A stretch of 64,000 nucleotides of DNA from NCBI GenBank assembly GCA_914767715.1, contig OU612073.1, positions 11,162,001 to 11,226,000 on the forward strand, read 5' to 3'. This document shows, piece after piece, positions 24,451 to 39,200 of this stretch. The notes under the pieces were generated by a model, which was not told where the DNA came from, ran no database searches, and saw nothing but the letters and a program-made list of their open reading frames with translations. The stretch is from Membranipora membranacea. Its lineage: Eukaryota; Bryozoa; Gymnolaemata; Cheilostomatida; Membraniporidae. The position numbers were made by a program, and so were the translations under genes. The first letter of the stretch is position 1. Every line of letters starts with the position of its first letter.

Positions 24451-24954
24451 GTGAAGTAAGTGACTATAACTTACTACCACTCCCTGACTGGAACTGAACA
24501 TCAGTGCTCTTCTGCGTTCTCTGCGATACTTGGACAAAATGTCCCATATGCATGTCCTCTTCTGTTTTTGACAGGTCGGGTTACTCACCACAGGACATTC
24601 ACAATTTTTATTATAATACATAATAAGCAAGAATTTGTAATCAAATTTGTATTTATCTAATTATTGTACTGAAACCATAGTTACAAAAAAGGGAGTATTT
24701 TTATATCTTTGGCAGAAACACACCATTCCAGCTTCTTTGCCTTTACTTAGGTTTGGGACTTTTGAAGGCTTTCTGAGTGTGCACAACAAATTGGTTACCA
24801 ACTAATACTGCCTTTTATAGTCTGAGTATTATGTCTCATTGAAATGATAACAATGTAGATATAACTAGAAATGCCCCGATTGTCGATTGAGTTTATGATG
24901 GATTGCCAATTGGCGATTGCATTATAAGTGAAAATTAAAATGGCTGCTCCTTTC

Positions 24955-25275
24955 TATTATGGTATATTTATATATGAACATAAGGGTTCTCCCCTGTATT
25001 AGTTTGTGAAGGTGAAATTCTGGCTTCACCGTAATTTGAGCTCGAGCCTCTTCGCTGAGAGCAAACACGCCAATTTCTATTGTGGTATATTTTATAATTA
25101 AAAATAAGGGGTTCTGTCATGCTACCCTTGTTTTTCACATTGTATCTAGTTTGAGAAGGTTAAATTCTAGCTTCACCGGAATTTGAACTGGGGCCTCTCG
25201 CGCTGAGAGCAAACACACCACTAATTTCCATTGTGGTATATCTAAATGTAAAATAAGGGGTTCTCCCCTTGCATA
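24955..25275 (+). repeat. tandem repeat, about 2.3 copies of a 120-150 bp unit
   Basis: Units begin near 24957, 25079 and 25230 with TATT(A/G)TGGTATAT, continue through AAGGGGTTCT and GCTTCACCG, and end with CGCTGAGAGCAAACAC. One segment (GAATTTGAACTGGGGCCTC) looks like a reversed tRNA box B and may mean the unit is SINE-related. Confidence 0.7.
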
Positions 25276-27223
25276 TACCCCTCGGCCACATAGGTCCGCT
25301 GAAGCTTACAGATTTAAATTGGAGATGAATGGGTAAAGTAAGCTATTGTTTAATTTTCTCATTTTCCCCCACAATGAATTTCAAGCTTTCATGGCACATA
25401 TCAGGCAAGAAAAGTGTAAAAAATATGAGTGGCACACCCTCAAATGTTTTTACTACATATATGTGGTCGAAGACATGACTGTGATACAGCGGCCGTTTCT
25501 TCTATTTTTTACAAAAAACACTTTTTGAACAAGTGATATAAGGCATTGGATATGGATTTCTTCTATTTTATATACACATGTATTTATCATGAACACAAAT
25601 CGAAGTTTTGTGGATGAATACTGTCATCAGCTCTCTCAAATAGGAGCGATCTTAGAATTTTCTCATTCACTCAATATCTTTAATGTCTGAAAAGTCTATT
25701 ATGGTCCTGAGAAGAGCTATTAAACAGCGCTGTTTTAGCGAGAGTTGATAACTTCAGGGTCTAAGCTTTCCCTCTTTTTGAAGCTTGTGGCTATATTTGT
25801 TGAACAGCATGTTCACGCTCGCCCACAAGACAGTTGGTCACAATGTCATATAAATCGTTGAAGTTTTGCCCCTAATATGAAAGAGGTTTTGTGTTTACCG
25901 ATCACACTATAATCTGCCTAAAATTAGTATCTTAGCTTTATCACCTCTCAACTATTCTTATTTTGAGTAAAACTTAGGATTGAGCCATTATAGTCAATGT
26001 ACAACAAAGAGTTTTAAGAATTTTCAAAGCATGTGAATAATAGAAGTTGTGTACCCATATCAAAATTATTCTACACTGGAGTAGTTTAGCTACATGGCAG
26101 GATAGTTGTAGCACCCGTCACATACTAAGATTTCAAGCTATTTGTAGTAACAATTAGCCAATGATCCGCACCAGATTTTGCTTGTACTATGCAGTAAATT
26201 ATTGGAGCAGCAGCAATGAATTCACAGGCAGTCAGATAGGATCAAATTCTACAAGGAAAGGTCCATTTATTTATACTTTAGTCAGTGAGACTGAGTGAGA
26301 ATCTGGGATATAAACACATCCACATATCTGTACACATATTCGTTTTACTTACAAATACAGTTGGTAAGGTGAGTAAGCTGCTCTCAAGTAGTCATTCATG
26401 TATTGACCTAGCAGCTAGCTAGCTGCCTTCAGTGAATATAATATTTACTCTCTACTCTACTGGCTTGGAATGGATGGATCGACCCCTTTTTATTTATATT
26501 TGGTTGTTCACTAGCTAGTTGATCCACAGTCAGGTCAAAGTTATTTGGGTGACAATATATGCTAGTTTACTTTGTTGCTTTATAGCTAGGTATGAATTAT
26601 ATCTAGGCAATGTTACTACTCTGTCTATCTATAGCCTAATAGACAGGCTATAGATAGACAGGCTATATCTAGGAATGTATGTACTCTGAACTGACTCTTG
26701 CTATCTTTTATAGATAGACCCCTCACACAAGTTGTTGTTGTGGTACCAGTCAGTGAGTGACTAGGGAATTTATTTTGTGTTTGAGCAGTTGAGCAGTCTG
26801 TAGGCCTAGTACTCCCCAGCTATATCATTCGGGGCAAAAGGATTTACTGATTGTCTGTCTACCATCTCAGGCCATAGTCAGTCTACTCTATATAAATCAT
26901 AAAGCCAGTATTAGTAACACTAACAGGCTATGAAAGCTGTCCTTTGTCCTTATGTACTTTACCATTGTTTTCTTTTGCAGCTGTGTGATTCTTGGATAAA
27001 TATTGCTGTTGTTGCCCAGTATTTGGATAGGCCTAGTAACACAGACAACTTATAAACCAGTTACAGATCATCAAGTGTTTGTGACTGCTGCACACAAGGG
27101 TGATTAAGAGGTCCTCATCTTCAAGACACTCCACAGGTTGCTAGATTAAGCAAGGATTAAACTCAGTTTCAGCAATCACTGAGCTGAATGCCTGTATAGG
27201 CCTACTGACTGCATTATCTAACT
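25276..27223 (+). promoter_or_regulatory. upstream region of receptor A with a probable 5' UTR intron
   Basis: A donor TTG|GTAAGG at 26363/26364 and a strong acceptor TCTTTTGCAG ending at 26980 would frame a non-coding intron. That puts a 5' UTR exon directly before the start codon at 27224. The upstream exon would end near 26363. A perfect 17-bp inverted repeat lies inside this intron. No TATA box is convincing. Confidence 0.4.
26621..26661. repeat. perfect 17-bp hairpin
   Basis: CTGTCTATCTATAGCCT (26621-26637) is the exact reverse complement of 26645-26661, with a 7-base loop. It lies in the presumed 5' UTR intron of receptor A. Its role is unknown. Confidence 0.9.
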
Positions 27224-30200
27224 ATGGAGATAAGTGCTGTTTCTGGCGCTATCTTTGGATTATTTGTCATAGCGCTAACAACATTGACAGCAGAGCTAAA
27301 AGCCTCTTTACCTGACTCATCAAACTGGCCATGGAAATCTGACGAGAGGACCAAATTTGGTAAGTGTACGTAAGACACAGGCCGATGTATAGAAGCCTCC
27401 TTTGTGTAAAGAATATGTGACTCAGAGGCAGAAGTTCGAACTAGGCTTGGTTAGAAATTGGAAACGATGTGCAGCTTACTACCTGGCTAAACTCGCCCTG
27501 TACTTATTTGTAATTGAGATCTTTTCCCCAAGACAGTCACATGGTAGATAGATGGGAGAATTCAGGTTGATCTTTAATGGCTGGCAAACCTATGACCGAA
27601 ATCGATCACGTATCTCTTTTAGCTGGAAATGATCTCGGCCCTGCAACAGAGCTATCAGCTAAAATGCTTAAAGATGGAGAGAAGCTACAATACATCTGTA
27701 GAAATAATGGACCAAGTACGAGCGTGTTGTGTAGGTTCCAAGGATCAGACTGCAAACCCTATGGTGAGTGTGCTTTTGCCGATTAATTTAACAACCTCAA
27801 CTATTTAAAATATGAGGTAACAAAGATTGACACAAGTAACAGCTGCTTATATTGATGCTGAAAATAGAAAAAATCTCTCAATGCCAGAATGTTATCGATG
27901 TTGTTTGACACTTTGCACCAAAATAGTATAGCATAGGCGTAATTACTGGGAGATCAAAATTATTGTTAGTGTTAGGTGCAGTCTTATTGTCAGCTGAAAA
28001 AAGAGGGTGCCGCCATGTCCAGCCATTATGAGATCTAAGCACTGTCGATGAAGAAGTAGTACACTATAGGTTACTGATCGGTGTATGTTAGGGTCTAAAC
28101 ACACGGGGTGCGGTTGCAACCTCAGCAGATCTTCGATTAGATTTTATATACACATCAATCCTTTGAGGATCAGCTAAGGCCTACTTATGTTAGTATATGA
28201 TGTCATGCACACCACTGAGGATAAGCTGAAACTTCTGATGGCATGATGCTAACCTCTGAGGTTACAACCGCTAAGTGTGTTTCGACCATTAGGCAGCCAC
28301 TGTTAGATTCCATGCACTCCACTCATATTTATGTTTTATTAACAGATCCAACTTTGAGTGAGTAATCGAATAATGGAGTAAGGATAATCAAAATATCTTC
28401 AAAATTAGTGAAGCCAAGAATTAGGTTATTTTGCTGCTTGAATGTTCATCAAGCTTTTTAGGCCTTGAATGAATGCTTAGTGGTGGCTTTTTTCAGCCAC
28501 CCATAAGGTAGAATTGAGTTTTAGACCCCAATCCTAAGTTGGCCGGATGCTTGAGCACTTCCAAACCCTTGAGCACTACGAACCCTTCTAGGTGACTATG
28601 GTGTCATAGTTCTTTTTTAAAGCAAAAGCCATAAATTAGCATAAATTTGAGAAGCTTTTGCTAAGATACCAGTACAAACAAAAATTCCTTGGCTGTCAAA
28701 GCTTTGTAAGTTAAATCAGCTAGCCTCATCTATCTAGGCCTTATCCAATAGTTGACATTTTATTCACTCTGGGGATACTACCATGACAGTGTCCTTAACA
28801 ACAGAAGAAAAAAACATTGCTGATGGCTCGTTTGCATGCTGCTGCTATAGAGTGTAATGATTTTAGTAAGGTGTAGGGTAGGCCTAGATCAAGTTTGATC
28901 CGATTGCCTGTATTCCAGTTGCTCCCTTTCACTGGTCACACAGCAGGCGTGACCAGTGGATCGGGAGCAACTCCGAATACAGGCAAATGGACCAAACATG
29001 GTCTAGATAGGCCTAGTATGTAGCCTACATAGAAAATGGGTTGTGAAAGAGGTATATTATGTTTTGTTAAAAATTGCTCGTTAGGTTGTTCATGTAAACT
29101 GTGGTGCCCTAGACAGCGTAAATGGAATGCTTATGGTCCATAAAATAACCCTTACAGGAAACTGAAAATGGCATGTTTACTTTGAGCATTCCGCAGCCCT
29201 CGGCTGTAGTTTCCAAAACTTTGCGCAATGGGATATTGAATCAAGAAAAAACAGCACTAACTATTGTTTTTAGTGTGAGCAATTCATAACAACAGCACCC
29301 TTATTAACTTTTGTATGACTTAGTTTATACGGGATACTGAAAACGAACACCGATACACACTCCACTGTATGAAGCTTTGATGGCGCACGTAATAATTATG
29401 ATCATTGATAATATCTCAATGTATTAGAGGGTGATTATTGGAATGCCAATTAAAACAGTAAGCTCATTAGCCATTAATTTATTTGAACTGCTTTCATTGT
29501 GAGTTTATACAATTCCATGGATTTGCTGTTTTATTTATTGCACCGAAAGTCAATTTCACTTGGAAATCAAGTGTTCAACCTCTTCAGTCATAATAGCCTT
29601 GTTTTCTCAATCAATTCAACTCCTATTAATAGGAGCACTGTCTGATGCTGCCAGTAATTGCTTAGTAGTCAATTTAATGAAAAATTCTGTTCCCAGCAGC
29701 ATAGCGCTCAGAAAGACCGATTTGTTTTGTCACCTCTGACCTGCTGTTCAAACATGCAAATGACAGATGTGTTATCTCTGCAAACAATGCTAGTTTTTTC
29801 AACGATTTTTCGTTTGCATAGGACAATCTGCCTTTACATAACACTGTCTACTAAAAGCAAAGATATACAAAACACTAGCTCAAAGCGTTCTTGACCATTG
29901 TCAAATTCGTTTAGCATCATCTTGAAGTAATAATTTTCTGTATTGTATTATTGGATAATGGTTGAGTAATTTTGGCTCCTGCTCTTCAAACAACTGTTTA
30001 TACAGTATTCTCCAAGGGCTGCGATGTACTAATATGAGCCACTCAAGGCTGAGAAATAATTGAAGCACATGGTTATTTACAATGGCAGCAACTTCAACTA
30101 TCAAACTAGCCTAAGCTGCTGACTTTATAAAGCTAATGCCAGCCTAGCCCCATGAGAATATTTAGGCATTGATTACAACATGTAGCTGATCGTAATCTAA

Positions 30201-33200
30201 CATTGATGCCAAAACTGTAACTAGATATAAACACATAATGAAAAATAATATACCAGGATATTTGAGGGAAATGTTACTCTGCCTCGTTAAAAAGCTGCAA
30301 ACAAACTGTTGTTTGCTGATTTCATTTCCAGAGAAACATGTCTCCTGATCAAAAACAGTGATTTGTTTGCTTGTGACACATAATGTCAACACATTGGCAG
30401 ATCAGACTTCTCGATAACACATTGTTTATGAATCGCATGGGGAAATGGACTAAAATAGCCTGATCAAGTTATATCAACACAGAATCTGAAAATACATCCA
30501 TCTGTTTAGGGTTATAATGTCTTTCATATAGGCATACTCAGTAACAGTGTGTATTGAATTAGCAGCATTGGAATATTTAACATGACTGTACCATGGTGAT
30601 GATCTACTTTATATGCCATACATTTTCATAGTTGAGAAGGCCAAGTAGGGAGGATGCACGGATGACATTGAATGGTTTAGGGTACCTTACATTCGATTCA
30701 ACTTTCCTGTCAGGGCCCAGTAGGATACCTGCGTGTTCTACTTTTACTAACAGAAGTTAGCGTGTTGATACTAACTGAAAGGGCATCAAATCGACCATAT
30801 AGCCTGTGTAGAAGTTTTGGTGAAACAGTTAGGAAGCGCTGCATGGTGGGCGTAGCAGAGTGAAATTTAACTATACTGCTATTCACAGTCAAATTTCATA
30901 ATGTTCAGTTACTACTCTATCTATTAGCCCTGGCCTAAGTGTGACTAAAACCGATGTTAAAATGGTAGCTCTCTCTCTGTATGTTCTTTTTTAATTTTGT
31001 GATCTCTCTTTCCTCCATTTTTGATTTTGTGATTATGTTGTTTTATGTTCAGCTCTTAACCTATCAAAATACTTCCTTTCCATACAGCCCCTGTAGATCA
31101 CGTCGGAGGTAAGTGTGCATAAATAGGGTGTGATTCTCAGACTAGAAATACAGCCAGTGGTAAATCAAATCAACACAAAAAAAATCAGCCTGAGAACAAA
31201 GTCAGCAGGTAAACCTTTGGTTGGTGATACTACCGACAAACTTTACCTGCTGTCTGTGATCTTGGACTATGATTTTTAATAGGGTTGTCATTGTGTGCTA
31301 GCAAACTCATTAAAACCGTCTCACTTATGCTGCTAAATCTTCTAATATTAACCGAACTGGGCCTTCTCTCTTTTTCCATGATTGCGGTGTGAGTACCATT
31401 AGGCCTCAGATGTGTGTGTTTACCTCACAGGTTTTAGCTTCTAAATGCCCCCAAAGCTGAGTGACCATTGGCAATCAAACCCCAAGTAATCATACACTTT
31501 ATTGGCCCCAATATTATGTATGCTAAATGGACTGACAGCTGCTAGGGGCTACGGATATTTCAACTGAGTTGCAACGCTAAACAGGCCCTTATTTCTCCTG
31601 AAAACAGCTATGGTGTTATGGAAGGTTACGGGTTTGGTTCAATTTTATAATGGGAGTATCTATCTGCGAAAGTTGTCTTCTCTTTTATATAGAAAGGTGT
31701 GATCACCCTGATGTGTTTAATGGGTTTCGCTAGCTAATCAATGATTTTCAGAAATGAGTGAAATAGCAGAATTGTTTGTCTCCGCTCTAACCAGGGGCCA
31801 ATGGGTTGTAAAAACCGTTTTGCGCCCCTCTAACCATTTTATAGATGGTTATGCATAATAAACTGTCTATGAGCTTTAAAACCAGTCTAACTATTTGGCT
31901 GTCGCTGTGACTTGATGCAAAAAACACTACCGTTATCTGTTTTTGAAAGTGGTGTCTCGTCAATGGAACTTTGTCTTGTGAAAGTCAAACACTCTCTCTA
32001 GCTTAGCTATTCTATATTTTAATCTTCAACTCGATGGAATGAAATTTTCAGCATAACTAAACTAAAGTCAAATCGTTATATTTCCCATCATCAAATCTGA
32101 ATCTGAATATAATAATGTTTAATGAAAGCACTCACTAGGTCAATCTACCAATGATCATTGTCAATCTCGTGAATATATTGTGTTGTTTCGTCGAACGTCT
32201 TGTCCTAGCTCTGCAATAAATTGTTGGCTTATCGTGACCAAATTCTAGGCTACAGTAATGAAGGTTATGAATTGCCTGCTTCAGTCAAATTAAACATGGT
32301 GGCAAAATTGTGCATAATGGTTGTAGATTATGGACTTTTGTGTCGTGGGAACTGGGTACCCTACCCCACCCTAACCGAAATATTATTTGTAGGTTATTCA
32401 GCTGCACAACTACCATTTGTACCATGGAATTCCTGTCAGCTGTTACCCCAACATTCTGCATTCGTTGCAACCTCATCAAAGTTCTATTTTCATGAACAAG
32501 CTGTATGGACAGTATTAGATCAAGTTTAATCCAATTGCCTGCATTCCAGTTGCTCCCTTCCACTGGTCACGCCGCAGTGGATCGGGAGAAACTCCAATGT
32601 AGGCAAATGGACCAAACTTGGTCTAGGACAGAATTGACATTTGAGACTCTCTGGAACTGATGTGATCAGTGTGACCTCCACTGTGATGCCTTTGTAATAT
32701 TTACAATCCGTTGGAGTTATGCCGACTCTTTCTTGTTCATGTTCTCTCTCTCCTCTGAGCTGGCTCTTCAAACCTAACGCTTTATTCGACTGTGCTCAAT
32801 ATTAATCTACAGGATCGTGAACAACAAGAGAACTTAGTGGAAGTTGAACTTGTGTCAAGTGATCCCATGTAAAATATGGACTACCCGAAGAATAAAGGAA
32901 CATGTAGTTCTGCAGCTTGTTAGGCAACATTTTTTCACCGACAAGTTCATAGCACTTCTGGGTAAAATTTTGTATAGCTTTATAAATTGTCTTCCCCGCA
33001 CATCCATTGGGTATTTATACAAGGTATTTTTGGATAGACAAGGTAATAGAAATTCTCCATGCTTTTAATGTTTTTGGATGGGATGAACACTCAAGCCAAT
33101 GTGGATATCTTATTCTCAAGTTTTGAATATTTCTTGTAGATTAGGAATTAAAATCACCCAGGGTGCATCATGATTATACAGCACTTATGCACATGTTTGC

Positions 33201-36200
33201 AATCATCCTTGAATCATATACAGCTCAATCACATTAATTGCATTTTAGAGAAAATACAAAACATATTAATTGTGCAAATTGGCTCTAATAACAAATTATG
33301 CTGGTTCAAATAAATTATTAGAATTATAGCAGCTAGAATTTTGTGCATCATTTAAAAATCTCTCACTATTTCACATGATGGAAATGATCACCATACACTC
33401 TGCATGACTCTTGACTACGTGCTGTGATTCTGTGCTTTGCTCTTGCGGCCCCCCACTCTGGTGCCAGGCATTCTCCTTGGTGACCGGTTTCCCATGGTTT
33501 TGGGTCATCATTTCATTTTCAGGTACGAACAGCTATAGAAGTTGCAGTTTATTTTACTCATGTCTCTAATCATAAGTGTTGTGTTGTTAGTAACAGTTTT
33601 GGTTGACGCGGAAAACTTGTTGATGCATCGCAAGATGGGGATGAGTTGCATAGCAGAAATTTCCTTATTTGATAGACACAACCTGCTTGTGCTAACTGGT
33701 TTCCCTTTGCCCAGTCAGTAAACTGAGGCTCTGAACTATGTTTTCCCTACAGAAATGCTTGTAACTCGGTTAGAAATCATCGATCAATTATAGACAACTC
33801 TTCTTTGTTTCAGGCTCATATCAGGGACAGAAATGCCCTGGTGACAATACCAATGAATACACTTGTCTGATCAATATTGGCATGCTGGACTGGAATCGCG
33901 GGATGGGCGGCCAGTTTGCCTGCTCCGCTAACCAAGAAGAGAGGTTCCTTGTCATCTGGTATCGTCCAGGTGAGCTGATCTGTAGACTGTCTAGAACAGT
34001 TACCACCGTTGTCAACAATATAAGACCAAAGCATGTTTTAGTCGGGCAGTTACTTATGATAAAGTTGTGTCAGATTAGCATGGTAAAAAATTCAATGTTC
34101 TGCTTGGCATGAATTATCATGGTGGAAAAAGTGCCTTCAAGAAGGGAAGGCAGCTCTCATTCTCTGCTATAACATGCTTTGTTTTTTTGTGTAGTTTTAA
34201 GTATTTTCACCTCATTAGAACAGTGAGGCATATATAACTGCTGTAGTTGGCCCTACTCAGAGCGAGCTCAGTGTGAACTCGGAGGCTTTTCCATGGATCG
34301 AGTAGCCACGAAACTTGCTTAGCTTGACCTCATGGAAACACAGTGAATATGGAATTCCCTTCTCGTTGATGAAATTGTACAAAAACTGTTTGACAATGTC
34401 TTTATACTTGTAGCTATAACAGTACCTCAAAGCAGGAATCTAGAGACAAGCAGCTATGGTAGAGAGCTGAACTTCCATTGTGGTATGGATATCACACCGA
34501 CGGCAGCAAACTACCGAAATATCATGAAAGTCACATGGTAAGTCATTCACCCTACTATCTATGTTCAATCTAGTCAGGATCACAGGCTATTTTCCTGCTA
34601 TTTATTTGCCATGTTTTTTGTATCGTTTTTTCAATTGCATAGTGTTTATACAATCTCTTGGGGACTCTGACTCAGAGTTACCAGAATTACTGTATGTCAC
34701 ATGCAATGAGTCAACACCGTAGGCATATGTGAAACGTAATGGGTCAACAACACAAGAAAGTAAATGAAATCTGCATAAAAATTTGTATTGAGATTTTTTT
34801 ACCTCCTACCCCACTTTTCACATTATGTATTGTGAGCTATGTATTATAGTGTTATGTGTACATTTTAAGGGGAAGCAGTTACCAGAACACATACAGTGAT
34901 TCCCATCCCCTTTAAACTTAGGCATGACAATCAGTGATGTGTCACAATCATAAACATATATAAACATTATATTACGGACATAATCTGATGAAATATAGCA
35001 GGATGAAAGTGTTCATCCAGCAGTCATTTGTTTGTGTGAGTCACTGAGTGTCACAACATATTGCATGTCACAAACTCATTAGAATCACAATATGAGTCTA
35101 TCATGCGTTATCAGTCTTAGAATTTACTATTTATGAAAACATTTATAAACTATTAGAAACTATTTATAAAAAAACATGCTAATCAACAAATAAAACTTGA
35201 TGTAACACCAAAGCAGTGGGTTGTTGAGGGATTAATCAACATCCCATCCAACCTACTGTCACTCCTTGAAAATGGAAGCCATTCTTTCCTATACAAAGTA
35301 TGACATGTGTTCTGTAACTTTGACATTAATTTTGATATATTTTTAGGCAATGGAAAAGTTATGCCAATTCACACACTTGGGTAGATCTTAAGGACTCAGG
35401 TGATTTCGATTTTGTGGTCCCCAGTACTGGTTCTAACTACACACTAAGGATACCAAAGTATAACCCGATTAAACACGGGGGAGATTACCGCTGTGAGGTG
35501 TCTCTGTATGGACAGAGCCCCAAAACCAGTGATGAGTTCCAAATAACAAGTAAGTGGAGAGAAGCCTTTTCATGCGGCTGCTTTTTTTTGTTTTGAATGA
35601 AGCGCGAGTGTCTATTGTAGTGCTACCCAATGTGTTTGCTTTGATTGACTGGTGAGAGGGAGAGAGCCGACTTGCCTGAAAAGTACATATTGATATTTTT
35701 ATAGTGAATTTGAAAGAAATTTACTTTCACTTCCACTATGGTGCAATACTTACAGTGACCTGTGATTGGCCCTCTTTCCAACCCGGTAGCCTATCAGATT
35801 AGAGCCGACACATTGGTTATTGCTACCCACAAACTTTTGTAAACACGCCTACAGGGAATCATATCTGAAGACATGTGGCACCCTAGACCAAGTTTGGTCC
35901 ATTTGCCTGCATTCCGAGTCGCTCCTGATCCACTGGTCACGGCGTGACCAGTGGAAGGGAGCAACAGGAATGCATGCAATTGGATTAAACTTGTTCTAGT
36001 GGCACCCCGCCAGTTCTGTTTGTCTGCCTGTCCAATAGTTTTAGTTTTTTTAGTGAATGCATCATCATCCAGTACTGCAACATCTCGTTTTTCTGGGAAC
36101 TCGTGAAATAGCGTTGATGCCTTCACTAGAAAAAAATGGTTTGGCAGTGTAAGTCAAGTAGAGCTGCATGACTAATGATTCATGTTGTTCTCATAGAAGA

Positions 36201-39200
36201 AACATAACTGATGCCTAAATGTGACATTGCTTCCTTTGCTTATGGGTATTCCATTGAAAGCTCTAGCGATCAATTTGGCCTTATTCATGGCAAACCATGA
36301 CTGAGGTAATTCCCCAATGAGGAAAAATGATGATCTAACTCTCTCATGTTTTCAGGGAAAACTGATTCATCATTGTTATTAAGGTTTCTCTTGTGCTTTG
36401 TTTTCTGAACATAAATATATATGTTGAATGGCCCCCAAACAGAATGAAAACATTCGATTTGAATTCTTTCATATATAGTATTCAAGGCCAGTTCTTGGAA
36501 GCCTTGTCACGCTGCCCGGTATTTTGTTTTGGCTGCGAGACTAAGGCTAAGTTGTGGGTACATAGCCTATTAATGGGGTAATCTCAGTCTATTTTTGGAG
36601 ATGAAAACATTCAATAACCTTCTTTAAGACCTAGGTCAATTAGGAAAAAACCATGTTATGACCTGAAATATTCCGTTATCCTATTCCACAAGGTATATTT
36701 CCCACTTTTGGTATTTGGCTTTCATTGCATTACTCATCGGCTCACGGATACTTCCAGGAAATTGTGGCACTATAACTGTACCGACTATGACTGTAGGAAT
36801 TTAAGCCTCATGTCGCTCTCAATCAACTGGCAATCATCATCTGATCTCAATCAACACATCATTGGCACATTGTCAAACAACATGTTGTGATTTCATTTCA
36901 ATGTTTCGACAAAAGCATGCATGTTGCTTATTATGGAAGTTACTAGTTGGCAACACTAACAACTGGCCCAAAGCTATAATAACCAGTAGTTCCTCATGTA
37001 TCAAGGGAAATAACCGAAGCCTTAGTCCCAATCCACATTCGATAAAGGGTACAGGTCCAGATACAACATGGACCAAAAATGCCCTTGCCTGCTATGTCTT
37101 GCTTTGAGATAATTTGTTTATTTGAGTTTGTTGTTTCCAACTTTGGTACTCTATCACTGTGACTGTCAGATTACTTAATTCTGTTTCCCTAGAAGAGTGA
37201 GGGGTAATCAATAGCTAGAGTTTAGTTTAGCTAGTAAGGTGGTGACTCGATGGTGGCTAGCGCTAGGTTTTGGTTAGCGCTAGGTTATGGCTAGCTGAGG
37301 TGGGCGAGGGTCTATATATAATAGATGAGTAAATGAATAAATTGAGAAAATTCAAGCCTGTAGGAAATGACCTCGAGAGAATATTTACTCCTTACTACTT
37401 AAATCATCTGCCTCCAAATGAAAACTATGTCATTCTTTTTCTGTTTCAGGTAATACAAAAGTTCAATGGAAAAACAACAAGCGGTCGTTTATAAATGGAT
37501 TTGGCGCTGAGGAGACTGTCCTGTTTACATGTGATGTCTGGTCTTATCCCTTCCCTGACAAGGTTGAGATGTCTGTACGTAACTTAGGCGCCAGTAATGT
37601 GAAGTTGACCTCTGACACCGACGGGATAATTGCGGACACATTTGCGATCGATTATATCAGCAAGACCATCAAAAACCACTTTGGAAGATTCGAAGTAGCC
37701 AATATGTCAGGTGAATATAACTACTTCTTAATTAAATATATGCGGTATCTTTGTCAACTAACTCACTGTAGTTAATATATAGCCAGCCCTTCATGGTGTT
37801 CAGGAAGGCGCAGTCACATTATAGCCTTCCCGAACACCATTGATGACTGGCTGTGAAATAAAATATAATCAAGTTGAATAATTTGGAGTTGTCATTACAC
37901 TTCCAAAGGGAGCACAACTTCATGCTGCGTTTTTCTTAATTTAGTGTATTTATCTCAGATATAACTTGATTTCACCAGATAAACAGCTAATTTGCATCTA
38001 ACGTTCAGTTCACCACCACAGCCCCAATAATTACTCCGGAGTATTTATATTTTGCGCATAACATATATATAGAGTATTTACATGTTTGTGAATAATTATA
38101 TGTTTATTGTTTTGTAGCCCTGTTCTCCAATGACTCAGTACTTGAGTGCAGGGTAACAGATAAGGATGGTAGGGAGACTTTTGCTCGGGAGAGTATATAT
38201 TTATACGATGAGGCACCGCCCATCGAGACAACAACTGGGCTGTCAAACCCTGACGCTCGACCGCGAGGTGAGTACACTATATGTACCTGTTAGATTCGAC
38301 TTTTTCGTGTTGTTGTAATCAGCAACATGTTTTTGTATATTTGACCCCAGGCGGAAGTGAATTCCTTTGACTCATAAGTTCAAGTGATATTCTGCACAGC
38401 TGATCCAACACTATATTGAGTTCAAGGTCGATTGGATTGTTGTAATATAGACAACCATACTCATCGACTCCAAAAGCGTACCACACCAAAAGAACATTGA
38501 CATGACATTCCTCCACCCAATTTTATTAATTGATTCCATAAGAGAGAACTTAATTAAGGATACAACCCGCCCTTCAGATTTGAACATGCGCGGAAGATTG
38601 TACTACTGTATTATTGTGCTAGTATGTTCTATGATAAATACACATTCTTTAAACTATTAGCCCTTAGCTCAAACATAGTTCTGTTGGTACCATATTGTCC
38701 TTGTTTAGAAGAGCCTAGACAGGAGAAAAGGAAAGGTATCGGTTATTTATGTTAGAGTGAGAACTATGCTTCGCTATGTATTATAGTGTTGTCATATCTA
38801 TAACATGGAATATCTGTCTCACACAAAACAGAGTTGCTCACATGGATACGATGTACACTGTCCATGATAAATTCCGTCTGTTATTCTACTGTCAGAAATC
38901 AACTTCCTGTATGCTTTTGTGGTCAATGCTGGCCTTATATTGTTGTTTCTTTTTGGCAAAACATGGCAGACAATTTCTGAAATTGAAAAATTTATCCGAA
39001 CATTTATTTTGAGAATGAAATACCAAATTATCAGGTTATATATATTGGTACGTTTTCAATACTCTTCAAATTTGAGATGATATCCTTTCATCATGATACG
39101 CTATCATGAAACTTGGCGCTTGAGTTTGAAGACTCATACTATATTATCAATTGAAAACAGCAGTGAAGAATTTAATCCCGTCTAATTGTGATACGTCCAG

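Noticed and set aside
24955-25275. CRISPR-like repeat array
   Set aside because: Units are 120-150 bp, few and diverged, in an animal genome; a simple tandem repeat.
27577-27786. Open frame starting at ATG 27577 as an independent small gene
   Set aside because: Alignment to receptors B and C shows it is exon 2 of receptor A, entered by splicing at 27623. The ATG is intronic.
32221-32563. Overlapping frames on both strands in intron 2 of receptor A
   Set aside because: Part of the open length is a palindromic MITE. No domain or splice support.
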